The translations under genes and the position numbers were made by a program. The notes under the pieces were generated by a model that saw nothing but the letters and a program-made list of their open reading frames with translations, was not told the origin of the DNA and did not search any database. Below, piece by piece: positions 55,901 through 63,981 of a DNA stretch of 64,000 nt (its first letter is position 1; each line of letters begins with the position of its first letter). This stretch comes from Bombyx mori (lineage: Eukaryota; Arthropoda; Insecta; Lepidoptera; Bombycidae): NCBI RefSeq assembly GCF_030269925.1, contig NC_085120.1:11311501-11375500 (forward strand), read 5' to 3'.

Positions 55901-56442
55901 GTGAATGAAGTGGGGGGTGAAATATAGCGTTATGCCAAAGCTAGATTCTACTACAGCTAGATTCGTTAAAGTAAATTTTGTTTTCAGGTATTTCAACTTT
56001 AAATTAGTCTACTGTAAAGTTCACGCATTGTCGCTTAGTCACTTTTGCCTTTCAAGCGTCGATATAATAAAACAGTTTCCCGTGGTAACTACATCTTTGT
56101 TCGGGATAAAAGATAGCCTATGTTACTGTCCTGACGTAAAACAATCATATAAAAAAGCATTATAATCACAGTAGCACCTCGCGCGCCTATCTCAAGGCAT
56201 AGTCTCCCGTCAGGAATTGGAAGAAGAGGAGGAATTCGGTCTTTCTCTTCTCCCTCTGCTCCTTTGGAGGAGCCGAAGTCCCACATAGCTCAGTCTGTTA
56301 TCCCCCAGCAAAGAATAAGTTACAGATACAGCAAATATGGTGACGTAGATTTTAATATGACCTTTTTTTGACTACAGCTGTAGCATCTTACTTCATCACG
56401 GTGTACAATACCTACGCCAGACAGCTGGAGAATGAGCCGTAG
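43214..56442 (+). CDS. Four-pass membrane protein (DUF4728-like), five exons
   Basis: Exons 43214-43239, 47395-47464, 48655-48915, 53359-53488, 56378-56442. Every intron is GT..AG and the phases (2, 0, 0, 1) agree, giving 183 residues. Layout: MTKPIPYNT, a Cys-rich KKCCYCFPLRIG just before membrane segment 1 (CFILGYLTMFTNVYNTGLLI), an acidic Ser/Thr-rich loop (about residues 50-85, with SIDLEELSEP), segment 2 (GVGFVLLMTIVINAAWLLVN), a basic turn HRRRPGNIK, segment 3 (FYVLFAACRLVLVFAGLVYL), segment 4 (LHGLDIAVASYFITVYNTYA) and a short RQLENEP tail. The CCxCFPLRxG start, four segments and Y-rich end resemble small insect tetraspan proteins of the DUF4728 type. Function unknown; likely in a cell or organelle membrane. 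Confidence 0.85.
43858..43934. repeat. (GA)n microsatellite
   Basis: About 38 uninterrupted GA units in intron 1 of the tetraspan gene. Confidence 0.98.
44188..44448 (+). mobile_element. Helitron-like non-autonomous element
   Basis: Starts TCTATACTAATATATAAA and ends GCGGACGGGTACAGCTAG between host A and T, as Helitrons do. CCCAGCGAAGCGGACGGG can form a small subterminal hairpin. Confidence 0.7.
44518..44973 (+). repeat. Bm1 SINE, full length
   Basis: Intact head, body with a 6-bp duplication near AAGCAGATGCGTAATGCG, long A-rich tail. Confidence 0.95.
44974..46110. other. Intron sequence; GGAACGAAGTTCC inverted pair and CT-rich run
   Basis: CT-rich at 45208-45240. GGAACGAAGTTCCTTATGGGAC (45559) and GGAACTTCGTTCCTATCCGA (45891) face each other about 330 bp apart, like ends of a small element. 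No exon is supported. Confidence 0.5.
46111..46350 (+). repeat. Bm1 SINE, 5'-truncated
   Basis: TTACTGGTGGTAGGACCTCT to CATATATGCATGAAAAA. Confidence 0.9.
46351..47083. other. Intron sequence, nothing recognised
   Basis: No element or exon supported. Confidence 0.5.
47084..47190 (+). mobile_element. LINE family T tail
   Basis: CTTGGCTCTGCCCCTGGCTT to TGTCTGCCTACAAGGGCAAT and A-rich tail. Confidence 0.88.
47263..47350 (-). mobile_element. LINE tail related to family T, old
   Basis: GCAGACTGGTATAAGGCCTC, CCAGCAATGCCACGGGAATA, TCGCTGCCTACC. It ends 44 bp before exon 2. Confidence 0.6.
47395..47464 (+). CDS. Tetraspan exon 2 (70 bp)
   Basis: Acceptor TCGACTTCTAG ends at 47394; donor ATG|GTATGT at 47465. 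Encodes LGKKCCYCFPLRIGCFILGY then LTM. A nearer upstream AG (47376) would break the frame. Confidence 0.85.
47465..48388. other. Intron 2 with an hAT-like GCGGCCCGCCAA element piece
   Basis: CAAGGATGAGCAACACGCGG at 48178 resembles the end of hAT elements of the CAGGGATGGGCAAC type, and GCGGCCCGCCAA recurs at 48337. The remainder is AT-rich. Confidence 0.45.
48389..48530 (+). mobile_element. RTE-like LINE tail
   Basis: Plus frame GRPLTRWCDDLRTVVGEKWM then LGEAYVQ and stop. Ends about 125 bp before exon 3. Confidence 0.75.
48655..48915 (+). CDS. Tetraspan exon 3 (261 bp)
   Basis: Acceptor TTTCTTTTCAACAG; donor AGG|GTATGT. Encodes the rest of segment 1, the loop and segment 2, ending VVGLHR. 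Confidence 0.9.
48916..49367. other. Intron 3 start, nothing recognised
   Basis: No supported element; a short AAGAAGTTTCACTTCAATAA string at 49270 resembles part of dispersed repeat H. Confidence 0.45.
49368..49611 (-). repeat. Bm1 SINE, 5'-truncated
   Basis: T-rich tail to CCAGCAGT. Confidence 0.92.
49650..49671. repeat. (TA)n microsatellite
   Basis: TATATATATATATATATATA just before a SINE, in the place of its tail. Confidence 0.85.
49672..49815 (-). repeat. tRNA-derived SINE (family C)
   Basis: In minus sense GGGTCGTGGGTTCAATTCCC (box B), CATCGGGTAAACATTATGTG, AAGTTTGTTTGCTTTTTGTC, then a (TA)n tail. Confidence 0.7.
49890..49965 (-). mobile_element. RTE-like LINE tail fragment
   Basis: Minus sense: GGAGAAAACATGTTACGCCG, CCCCAGGTGACTGGGAGAAG, then GATAATGATGAT, the usual GAT-rich end. 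Confidence 0.7.
50243..50477 (+). repeat. Bm1 SINE, 5'-truncated
   Basis: TTGTACTGGTGGTAGGACCT to GCAATAAAGAAAAAG, with an 18-bp deletion at the GTAGGTACC block. Confidence 0.9.
50478..51024. other. Intron 3, nothing recognised
   Basis: Two overlapping plus frames (50539-50802, 50691-51017) lack splice sites and family resemblance. Confidence 0.5.
51025..51265 (-). repeat. Bm1 SINE, 5'-truncated
   Basis: T tract to CCACCAGT. Confidence 0.92.
51470..51605 (-). mobile_element. RTE-like LINE C-terminal fragment
   Basis: Minus frame DTLMKRVIEDMREKCVNVDM then TYDRPKWKK. Confidence 0.7.
51606..52352. other. Intron 3; holds the left part of a locally duplicated segment
   Basis: From 52055 on, sequence recurs at 55568-55700 (GCTACTTGTTCTTATTTTGG, GTGGCCAAATAGATCTCT, CATTGCCGACTAGTGCTATA). 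Nothing else recognised. Confidence 0.6.
52353..52696 (+). mobile_element. Helitron-like non-autonomous element
   Basis: TCTATACTAATATTATAAAG start, GTTTGTTTGAACGCGCTAAT subterminal, and GCGGACGGAGTCACGGGCAA..AGCTAG end, between host A and T. The widespread lepidopteran type. Confidence 0.85.
53359..53488 (+). CDS. Tetraspan exon 4 (130 bp)
   Basis: Acceptor TGTTCTGTTTCAG; donor TTG|GTGAGT. Encodes RRPGNIKFYVLFAACRLVLV through LMLHGLDI. Confidence 0.92.
53520..53720 (+). mobile_element. RTE-like LINE C-terminus
   Basis: Frame reads VLEWRPRTGRRSVGRPPTSW, DDLLRLAGICWMQAALDWSL, RGLGEAYVHNG. It begins about 30 bp after the exon 4 donor. Confidence 0.85.
53779..54139 (+). repeat. Bm1 SINE lacking most of the head
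   Basis: Starts GGGTACCAATTTACTAATGA, just downstream of box B, and is otherwise complete. Confidence 0.93.
54615..54947 (+). repeat. Bm1 SINE, diverged
   Basis: Includes a GGAA slippage expansion (GGAAGGAAGGAAGGAAG). The head is lost. A second decayed Bm1 5' piece follows at about 54960-55070. Confidence 0.8.
55080..55434. other. Intron 4, nothing recognised
   Basis: AT-rich, no element assigned. Confidence 0.45.
55435..56074. mobile_element. TIR element (family F) carrying a duplicated foreign segment
   Basis: Ends ATCGACGATTGAAAGGCAAA and, reversed, ATCGACGCTTGAAAGGCAAA; inverted similarity extends to GTGACTAAGCGACAAT. Flanking halves match 12236-12470. The centre (55568-55938) instead matches 52055-52645. 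Confidence 0.75.
56172..56305 (+). mobile_element. R1-clade LINE 3' UTR fragment
   Basis: GCGCGCCTATCTCAAGGCAT, AGTCTCCCGTCAGGAATTGG, AAGAAGAGGAGGAATTCGG match the 3' UTR of 17781-18250 reversed. Confidence 0.7.
56378..56442 (+). CDS. Tetraspan exon 5 and stop
   Basis: Acceptor TTTTTTTGACTACAG; encodes VASYFITVYNTYARQLENEP and TAG at 56440-56442. Confidence 0.9.
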
Positions 56443-56597
56443 TAAATTCAAGCCCGACCTGAAAACCAGAACAGGGACGTCTCATTCATCGATCCTCGCA
56501 CAATGGACGACAACAAACTCATTCTGGCTTAATTAACTATTTTTAATGGCACTGTAACAAAAAAAAGTGTTTTTCTACTACTATTATTAAAATACTG

Positions 56598-56603
56598 AAT
56601 AAA
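56598..56603 (+). terminator. Polyadenylation signal of the tetraspan gene
   Basis: AATAAA 156 nt after the stop codon. Confidence 0.65.
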
Positions 56604-57318
56604 GTATAAGTAAGACGGAGTAAGTATATTACTGTAATTAATTTAATTAATCACCTTTGTCTGTGAAAAAAAAAAAGATCTGCTAAGGCTAGGTTTGACT
56701 ACGATAGTAGTCGAGTGCAGAGTTATTTGGAAATTTAAATACCTACTCGCTACTGCCCAAAAAAGTGGCAACGTATCTAAAACGACCATTCTACAAAAGA
56801 ATAAGGCGAATTTATGGCGGCTGTTCAGGGATAAAAACAGCATAAGAATTAGCCAGTAAGCTCGATGCATTGTGAGGGAACTGCTTCCCCACAAAAATAG
56901 GACTGATTCTCTTCGACTGACTTAACGAATCATTTTTTTCTGTTCAGACATGTTTGGTTACTAAATTACTCGCGTAGTCCGAACTAGGCTTGAAGACAGT
57001 CGAAATAATTATAAAAAAAATATATATGTGTTAGTAAGTTAGAGCATTGACACTGATTGATTTGTGTCAATTTAAAAATTTACCTCATGTATGTACACTT
57101 AATAAAATAAATGTATGGAAAAAAATGTGTTCTTTTATTTTTTGGTTTTTTGTTCGTTCAATTTTATTAATATTTAAGAAATCTCCCATATCGTTTGAAT
57201 TGAAACATTTAGCAAAACTGAATTTCGGATCTGGTAATCGTGATACGATACGACTAAAAAGTCGTGAACAAGAATAAAATGGCCCTCATCGGACATCCGG
57301 TAAACGTGAAACATCACA
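56604..57318. other. No gene seen
   Basis: The 83-residue minus frame at 56894-56643 has no support. Confidence 0.5.
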
Positions 57319-57730
57319 TGCCGTCGTGGCCTAAAGGCTAAGACGTCCCGTGTATTCGTGTTCAGCGATGCACCGGATTTCGAATCCCGCAGGCGGGTAC
57401 CAATTTTTCTAATGAAATACGTACTTAACAAATGTTCACGATTGACTTCCACGGTCAAGCAATCACATCCTGTAATAAAAATGAAACCCGCAAAATTATA
57501 ATTTGCGTAATTACTGGTGGTAGGACCTCTTGTGAGTCGGCGCGGGTAGGTACCCACACCCCGCCTATTTCCGCCGTGAAGCAGTAATGCCCTTCGGTTT
57601 GAATGTTTGGGGTGGGCGTTATACTGAGACCTTAGAACTTATTTTACGTTGTAGATGTCTATGGACTCCAGTAACCACTTAACACCAGGTGGGCTGTGAG
57701 CTCATCCACCCATCTAAGCAATAAAAAAAA
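57319..57730 (+). repeat. Bm1 SINE, full length
   Basis: Head with box A (GTGGCCTAAAGGCTAAGAC) and a mutated box B context (GGATTTCGAATCCCGC), body with small deletions, tail. Confidence 0.93.
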
Positions 57731-58532
57731 ATTATAATCTTCGATGGGTATGCTACATATACTAAACGTGTCGCAAAAAGGGCTTTACATAAGTTTTAGG
57801 AAGGCTTAAACGATTTACCATATTTGTGCATACTAGTGTCTACCGGCAAATATAAATCAGGAAATAAATCTAAAAAACCATCTCATTTAAGAAAGCCCCA
57901 ACTTCCAAGCCATTTCCCATTAAAACGTAGAAGTCGTAAAACTGAATGTCAATAAAAGACTTTTGATTTCGAGTTGGAGAAATTGGAAGGCAAATAATTT
58001 GATTGGACGCCGACCAAACGGGACGTACCTAACGAATTCCGTCGGGATTCTTTTGTTGTAACTTAAAAAAAAGATAATACAAATGGAATCATTAATGCAC
58101 GGACAGAGTAAAAGGTTTTGCTTTTATCGGAAACCGCGCTTATGACCTTTCGATACTTTTGATTGCAGGCTCGTTATTATAAGTTTAAAACGTGAATGTT
58201 TTAGCTTGCATTTAATATTTGTAAATGCCGTCTGCCCTACGAGACGATAATATCGTGTTATCGTTGGCCAAATAATTCATTTGTCGTTGCCGAGGGTCGT
58301 GACTCCGCTACTCGGTAGTAACAAGCTGTGACAAGCCGTGTAGGACGATTCTCGACCTTTGAGACTGCACCTTCTCGCATTTGAAATCATATACTTCGAG
58401 AAAAAACACTCTATCCGCACAAATCGTTTGGAGTTGGGCGAGTGAAATGCAAGAGAACAATTTGTGAGTTATATTCTACATACGTCTTTCGGAAGAGCAG
58501 CTTGGTGATGGAGGACCGCAACTTTTTGATTC
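57731..58532. other. No gene seen
   Basis: No recognisable element or exon. Confidence 0.5.
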
Positions 58533-58612
58533 CTATGGCTACTATGGGCTCCAGTAACCACTTAACACCAGGTGGGCTGTGAGCTCGTCCACCGGCCCGA
58601 GCAAAAAAAAAA
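58533..58612 (+). repeat. Bm1 SINE tail fragment
   Basis: ACTATGGGCTCCAGTAACCA to GAGCAAAAAAAAAAA; only the last ~75 bp. Confidence 0.85.
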
Positions 58613-58926
58613 AATAAAGACTTGATCACCCCGTTTCGATGTCCAAAGGCTTTTTCATTCGAGGTGTACACTTAATAAGGCATTCACTTTATAATTATAA
58701 TTAATATCTCGTTTTAATTACTCAACCCGATGACAAATGAAAGCACGAGCAAAGTTCATTACAACGTTGAACAGATTCGAACATCTATCAACGTCATTTA
58801 GAAGGATTAAGTTGTGGAAGTCGCAAGGAGTTGCGGTACCAATCTTTGTTGCTTGTCTGCTTATTCCGAAGGAGATGCAACACTATATATCTAGACGTTA
58901 CGATATCAAAACGATAGTGTTTTTAT

Positions 58927-59429
58927 AATACGCTTTTATTAGCTTCAGACGTATGTGTGCTTGTAACGGAATCTTTGGACATGATTTTGACCCCCTTCAA
59001 AATATCGGATAAACTCGAAATTTGGTATACTTGTTAAGGACCGATGACAATTCAATATTTAAAAAAATAAATATAAATAAATATATTGAAAAAAATTTAA
59101 ATTCAACTAAAAAATGAAAAATAAATAATAGTTTTTTTACAATAAAATCATTTGGCTTACACTATTTTTAATTTAAATTTATTAAAATTTATTTTCTATT
59201 TTATGGTTGGATTTTCTATAAAAGCGTATTTTTTTAGTTTTTTTAAACTATTATTTATTTTTCATTTTTAGTTGATTTTCAATTTTTTCTAATTTTTTTT
59301 AATATTGAATTGTCATCGTTCCTTAATAAGTATGCCAAATTTCGAGTTAATCCAACGTTTTCAAGGCGGTCAAAATTATGTTCAAAGATTCCGTTACATA
59401 CATGCGTCTGAAGCTACTAAAAGCGTATT
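58927..59429. mobile_element. Foldback MITE with ~200-bp inverted arms
   Basis: Left arm AATACGCTTTTATTAGCTTC, AACGGAATCTTTGGACAT, CTCGAAATTTGGTATACTTG, GATGACAATTCAATATT. The right arm mirrors each block. The A/T-rich centre also folds (CAACTAAAAA..TTTTTAGTTG). TA lies at both edges, so a TA-targeting family is plausible. No coding. Confidence 0.85.
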
Positions 59430-59499
59430 AAAAAGAATTACATGCGCTTAACATATTGAAATATATTATTGCAGTAAGTACAATATATTTTGGACCAAA

Positions 59500-59788
59500 T
59501 ATGTAGGTTAATACAAAACAATGATTGTAACAAACAGGAATCTGTCCTATATCGTTCACTAAAAATAACCCACCAAGCGTCCAGAGTCGGCCACAGAAAC
59601 TATTGCAGGAAAAGTTAAATCAGTTTGCAGCTACCGATGCGTACGCTATGCACGATGTACATTACACGCTAAACCAGAAATACTACAATAAATCTTTTGA
59701 ATTTATACCAGTTCGATTTTATTTGAAGCCCGGAATGGAAGCAACAATGGAATTTTCTAGAAAATTATTGTACCCAAATAGAATTTAA
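59500..59788 (+). pseudogene. Unassigned open-frame fragment
   Basis: An open plus frame from about 59540 to 59788 encodes roughly 80 residues, including QKLLQEKLNQFAATDAYAMH, NQKYYNKSFEFIPVRFYL and SRKLLYPNRI, then stops. FEFIPVRFY followed by an SRKLL segment is faintly like the middle of ATG5, but flanking blocks do not match and no splice sites frame it. It could be a gene relic, an orphan exon or chance. Confidence 0.3.
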
Positions 59789-60897
59789 CTTTATAGATTT
59801 AGAAGAGAGTAAATTTGTTTCGGATCAGCATCCTGAACCGATGGTATTGTTTGGTGGTTCTAAAATTTTTTTTCAAGTGTATCTTTGGTTTTGAAGGGAT
59901 GCATTTTTTATAGTACGATCCATAGATTTATAGCTTATTACCAACGTACTTATATTTAAACTATGGTAGGAAATGGCTGAGTCACTGTTTAAAAAACTTC
60001 TCGTCTCATATGTATGCTTGTAGGGATTAGTGAAGTCTAGTTTGAGGTCATTGAGTGACAGTTTGGTCATTTGTCTGTTTCCTGAGAAGCCCGTCTTTTT
60101 TTTCTTGGCAGATACATTACTTTCTTTATCAGCAGTAAAATGTTTATTATTCTACAATATTGTAATAAAACTTCTTAACACTAGTTTCATTAGCTTGATA
60201 TGTATGTTTGATTGGATGTAAGGGTATTTTTGTATGTCGCCTTCATCGACACCAAGACGTATTATTAACCAGCTGAGTCCCGTGATGTTACCCGCGGTTA
60301 CTGACGTGCTGCGGGGCGAAGCTAGTCTAAAAAAAGTATCCTAAGTTACTTTTTATATCATCAGCTACCTATTAGTGAAAGTCCTGTCAAAATCGGTCAA
60401 GCCGTTCTAGAGATTAGCCGGAACAAACAGATATACAAAAATTGTAAAAAATGTTATTTTCGTGTATGTACTGCATATATATTCATATGCATGTAGTAAA
60501 AAATAGTTATTTCAATATTACAAACAGACACTCCAATTTTATTTATATGTATAGATTTGAAAATTTGCACGCGTATCAAGCATCGATGATGGTTGACCAT
60601 TTATTTTCTGCAACAAAACTATTATGCGCTTTAATGCTATATCAACGCACTTTACTCGAAAAAGCTTAAAATAGAGCAGTACGACTTACAAGAGACTTCT
60701 AATAGAGGTAGGTATTTATCGGAAAGGTCTAATCTGTTCCAAAGTCCCCCATTAGCCTTTAACTTTTCGCGAAGGTCAATAATGGGCTTATCAAGATAAT
60801 CTCGTGTTAAGGTTTCTGTTCCATGGATTGAATTTTAAACTAACTTCAAGTGGGTACAAGGTGTGTTTAGGTAATGGAATTCGCGTTACCATGTCCA
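59789..60897. other. Old repeat DNA, no gene
   Basis: GTCCCGTGATGTTACCCGCG and AAAATCGGTCAAGCCGTTCT (60275-60430) are stock phrases of old lepidopteran non-autonomous elements. The rest is AT-rich. Confidence 0.5.
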
Positions 60898-60952
60898 TGA
60901 ACTCCAGCCTCTCAAGGGTATCAGCACAGGTAAGAGAAAAAAAAGTATACGA
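60898..60952 (+). mobile_element. Jockey-like LINE tail fragment
   Basis: TGAACTCCAGCCTCTCAAGG, TATCAGCACAGGTAAGAGAA and A-rich end. Confidence 0.55.
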
Positions 60953-61143
60953 AGTATAGACCCAATTAGTTAAGCTTTGTGTGAACACGTAAAATACAAA
61001 GAAACATATTTTTTTCTTGAAATAAATAGATTAATTACGCATATCGGTATTCCTTAGCACTTGTGCAAATAAATATTTTTCGTAAATACCAATATTAAAT
61101 TGGCTATAGAATACGGTCGGGTTGTTGTCGTCGCTGATCGTGT

Positions 61144-61216
61144 GTCCCTGTGGCGCAGAGGATAGCGCGTTGGACTTCTAATCCAAAGGTCGTGGGTTCG
61201 ATCCCCACCAGGGATG
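61144..61216 (+). tRNA. tRNA-Arg (anticodon TCT)
   Basis: 73 nt with a complete cloverleaf. Acceptor GTCCCTG pairs with CAGGGAT (first pair G-T). D-arm GCGCAGAGGATAGCGC. Anticodon stem TTGGA/TCCAA with loop CTTCTAA, so it reads AGA codons. T-arm GTGGG/CCCAC around TTCGATC. Discriminator G, no encoded CCA, no intron. Box A and box B are intact, and TTTT occurs 10 nt downstream (about 61227) as a Pol III stop. It stands alone. Confidence 0.95.
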
Positions 61217-61840
61217 TAAGCAACAATTTTGTTACTATCAATAATGTAGAAAAATTATAAAACTTCTATAAAAACGATATTTACGAGAATTTGCCGTTTA
61301 ATGCACGTACAAACAATATCTGGGTCTTCTATGTGATTTTTGCTAAAATAAAATTATATATATTTTTTAAATTCATTTACAGAAATATGATGTTCTTTCT
61401 ACATTCTTTCTACATTATTTCATTTCTATGTTCTTTCTAATGGCTAGTCTATTCTGAATACGACACCTGCTTATTTTTGCCGAAAAGTAATTGTGATATC
61501 CATGAGCCTGACCAGCCGGGCCGTGACCTCATCAGGCCAAAGAGAATAATGAAAAAAATCAACTTACATTCTGCAGTACATACTCGTAGTATCTACTAGT
61601 TCACATCATTACTTTGAACTCACAGCCGTGTATGTAAGCCTCAGGATACGAATTATAATGAAGCAAACACGACCTTTTCATGCCAACATACCACGATAGA
61701 AATTGTTATTTTTATGCAAAAGACTCCGACTAAAATTCGAGCAGCTGTCTAGTACAAAAAAAGTGTGTGCCACGTAACTTTATATGATCTATAATAATTG
61801 TTTATCTTTTAATGGCAAACAATTTATTTATGAGTACTTA
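61217..61840. other. No gene seen
   Basis: AT-rich; CTTTCTACATTCTTTCTACA repeats near 61395-61435. 61440-61560 may be a very old SINE. Confidence 0.5.
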
Positions 61841-61949
61841 ATGATTTAATTAAGTCATTTATGATTTACGAAATAATCACGACAGCTTAATGTGACAACA
61901 TAAACAATTAAGCTGATTAAATTCGCCAGGTTAGTATTTTATTGCTACA
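61841..61949. repeat. Left copy of a ~110-bp direct duplication
   Basis: Matches 62378-62489: TTTACGAAATAATCACG.CA, AGCTTAATGTGACAA, TTAAGCTGATTAAATTCGC, GGTTAGTATTTTATTGCTAC. Confidence 0.9.
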
Positions 61950-61952
61950 CTA

Positions 61953-62240
61953 GTTGACGCGGCAGACTTCGTAGTGCCTCAATCAATAAATAAAAGACCT
62001 AAACTTTTGTATAAAATGAACTTAAAACAAACAAAAGGAATCCGTCCGACGGGAGACACATCAAAGGGAAAACATTTTTTTTTATTTTTATTTAATTCCG
62101 AGCATTTTCATATTTATCTACCCTTTAAACCTTCTCTGAACTTCCACAAATAATTATTAGACCAAAATTAGCCAAATCGGTCCAGTCGTTTTCGAGTTTT
62201 AGCGAGACTAACGAACAGCAATTCATTTTTATATATATAA
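61953..62240 (+). repeat. Dispersed repeat I, copy 2
   Basis: Same order of blocks as 20171-20467. Confidence 0.8.
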
Positions 62241-62244
62241 ATAG

Positions 62245-62364
62245 TTTTTTTTTTATTGCCCTTGTAGGCAGACGAGCATACGGCTCACCTGATGGTGAGT
62301 GGTTACCGTCGCCCATGGACTTCAGCAATGCCAGGGGCAGAGCCAAGCCGCTGCCTACCGCTTA
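62245..62364 (-). mobile_element. LINE family T tail
   Basis: T tract, then CCCTTGTAGGCAGACGAGCA to AGCCGCTGCCTACCGCTTA. Confidence 0.9.
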
Positions 62365-62377
62365 TTATTATTAATTT

Positions 62378-62489
62378 ATGATTTAATTTAGATCATTTAT
62401 GAAATTTACGAAATAATCACGGCAGCTTAATGTGACAAAATAAACAATTAAGCTGATTAAATTCGCAAGGTTAGTATTTTATTGCTACA
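62378..62489. repeat. Right copy of the ~110-bp direct duplication
   Basis: See 61841-61949. Confidence 0.9.
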
Positions 62490-63462
62490 TTATAAATTTT
62501 GTGGACGCGTGGTATCGCAATTAACCGCTTTGGAACTCAAGCCACATAATTGGACGCGGTTTCCATACGCGTTTTATAACTTCAGAGGTAAGTTAAGAGT
62601 CCTTGGAAATAGCCGGGAAGCCTGGTTGGACACCGACTTAAGCGCAACTGATAACCTTTAACCCTGGTAATCAATTACAATGTCCGCCTGATTCCGATGA
62701 ATAGTTTTTTCCAGTGGATTTGGTGGCAGTTCTTCGTGTTTTTAATTTCTAACATCGATCAATATCTGTTAACTATCGCTGTGATAATGCTTTACTTCAA
62801 ATGCTTTATCAATCGATTTAGAAATTCGTCAACAAAAAAAAAATATTGGCCCTAGGAAAAATAAGGGTATTACTACATTGAGAAAATAATAAATCATTGA
62901 ATTCTTATTATTTTTATTATCAAAAAATTCTAAAATAAATCATCATAATCGGTTGGTCTTGGCAGAGCAGTCGTGGTCATGTGGAATTCTTGCTTATTAA
63001 AGCCTTGAGAGATGTTTTCCATAGTTTGCGAACCGAGGCCCGGCGCACACACTCGTTAAGTGGGGTTTCAGTAAGGTCTTTCACCTGATCAGTCTAGCGC
63101 ATGGGGATTCGTCCACGAGATCTCTTACCATTGACCCTACCCTGAACAAGAAGTTTCTCGATAGAATAAATACTAAGAAGTAATAATAGATTTATTCTTT
63201 TTGTTTTCGTATTGGATGGTGACATGGATTTTATGTATAAGTATATCTATCAAATTCAAATAGATCGGATGAGTGATACACAAAATTGTTACTAAATATG
63301 TAACGATAGACAACTAATTATACTCGGGTAACTAATTTGTCAACAGAACACCCCGTGAACCGGCAAACAGCGTGAAATGATTAATTACGACTTTATGAAC
63401 ATTGTTTTGTTGTATTTTAGAGATTCATTATTGTTTACGCAATGACATATTATTGTGTCAGT
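62490..63462. other. No gene seen
   Basis: Mixed DNA without a supported feature. Confidence 0.5.
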
Positions 63463-63811
63463 TTTGTAACTATACTTCTTTAGGCGCGTCATGAAAAATT
63501 GATGAGAGTGAAATTTTACGATGCGCGCGCACCGTGACACAAAATTAACAGAATGAAGTTGCCCACTAAATCGCTCATTACAATACGACCGACGTCATTT
63601 GGCGAGTCTGAATATAGCCGCAGGTGAACTTTCCGAACCGTACCGAGAATTACCGAATTTATACGATGTCAAGAAAAGGTATGTCCAATATGCGTGTTTG
63701 AGGATGTTGTTTAATAGATTTTTTTTCAAATTGATTAAAATTTAAATAAAAAAAAGAAATAAATTTAAATAATAAAAAATAAAGTTTAATTTCTTACGCG
63801 CGTACATAAGT
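63463..63811 (-). repeat. Dispersed repeat H, copy 2
   Basis: Reverse complement of 19690-20033, with near-identity over most of its length. Confidence 0.8.
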
Positions 63812-63875
63812 ATTTTTGGAGTAAAAACTTCTTTAGCATCACTGCGTTATAAAAGTCGAACAAACGAAAAGAGGT

Positions 63876-63981
63876 AGCGTAGGTAGGAGGTAGGTCCACG
63901 ACCCATCTGATGGTACGTTGTTACCTTCGCCCATGGACATCAGCAATGCCAGGGGCAGAACCAAGCCGCTGCCTGCCGTTG
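63876..63981 (-). mobile_element. LINE family T tail
   Basis: AGGTAGGTCCACGACCCATC, TTCGCCCATGGACATCAGCA, CCAAGCCGCTGCCTGCCG. Confidence 0.8.
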
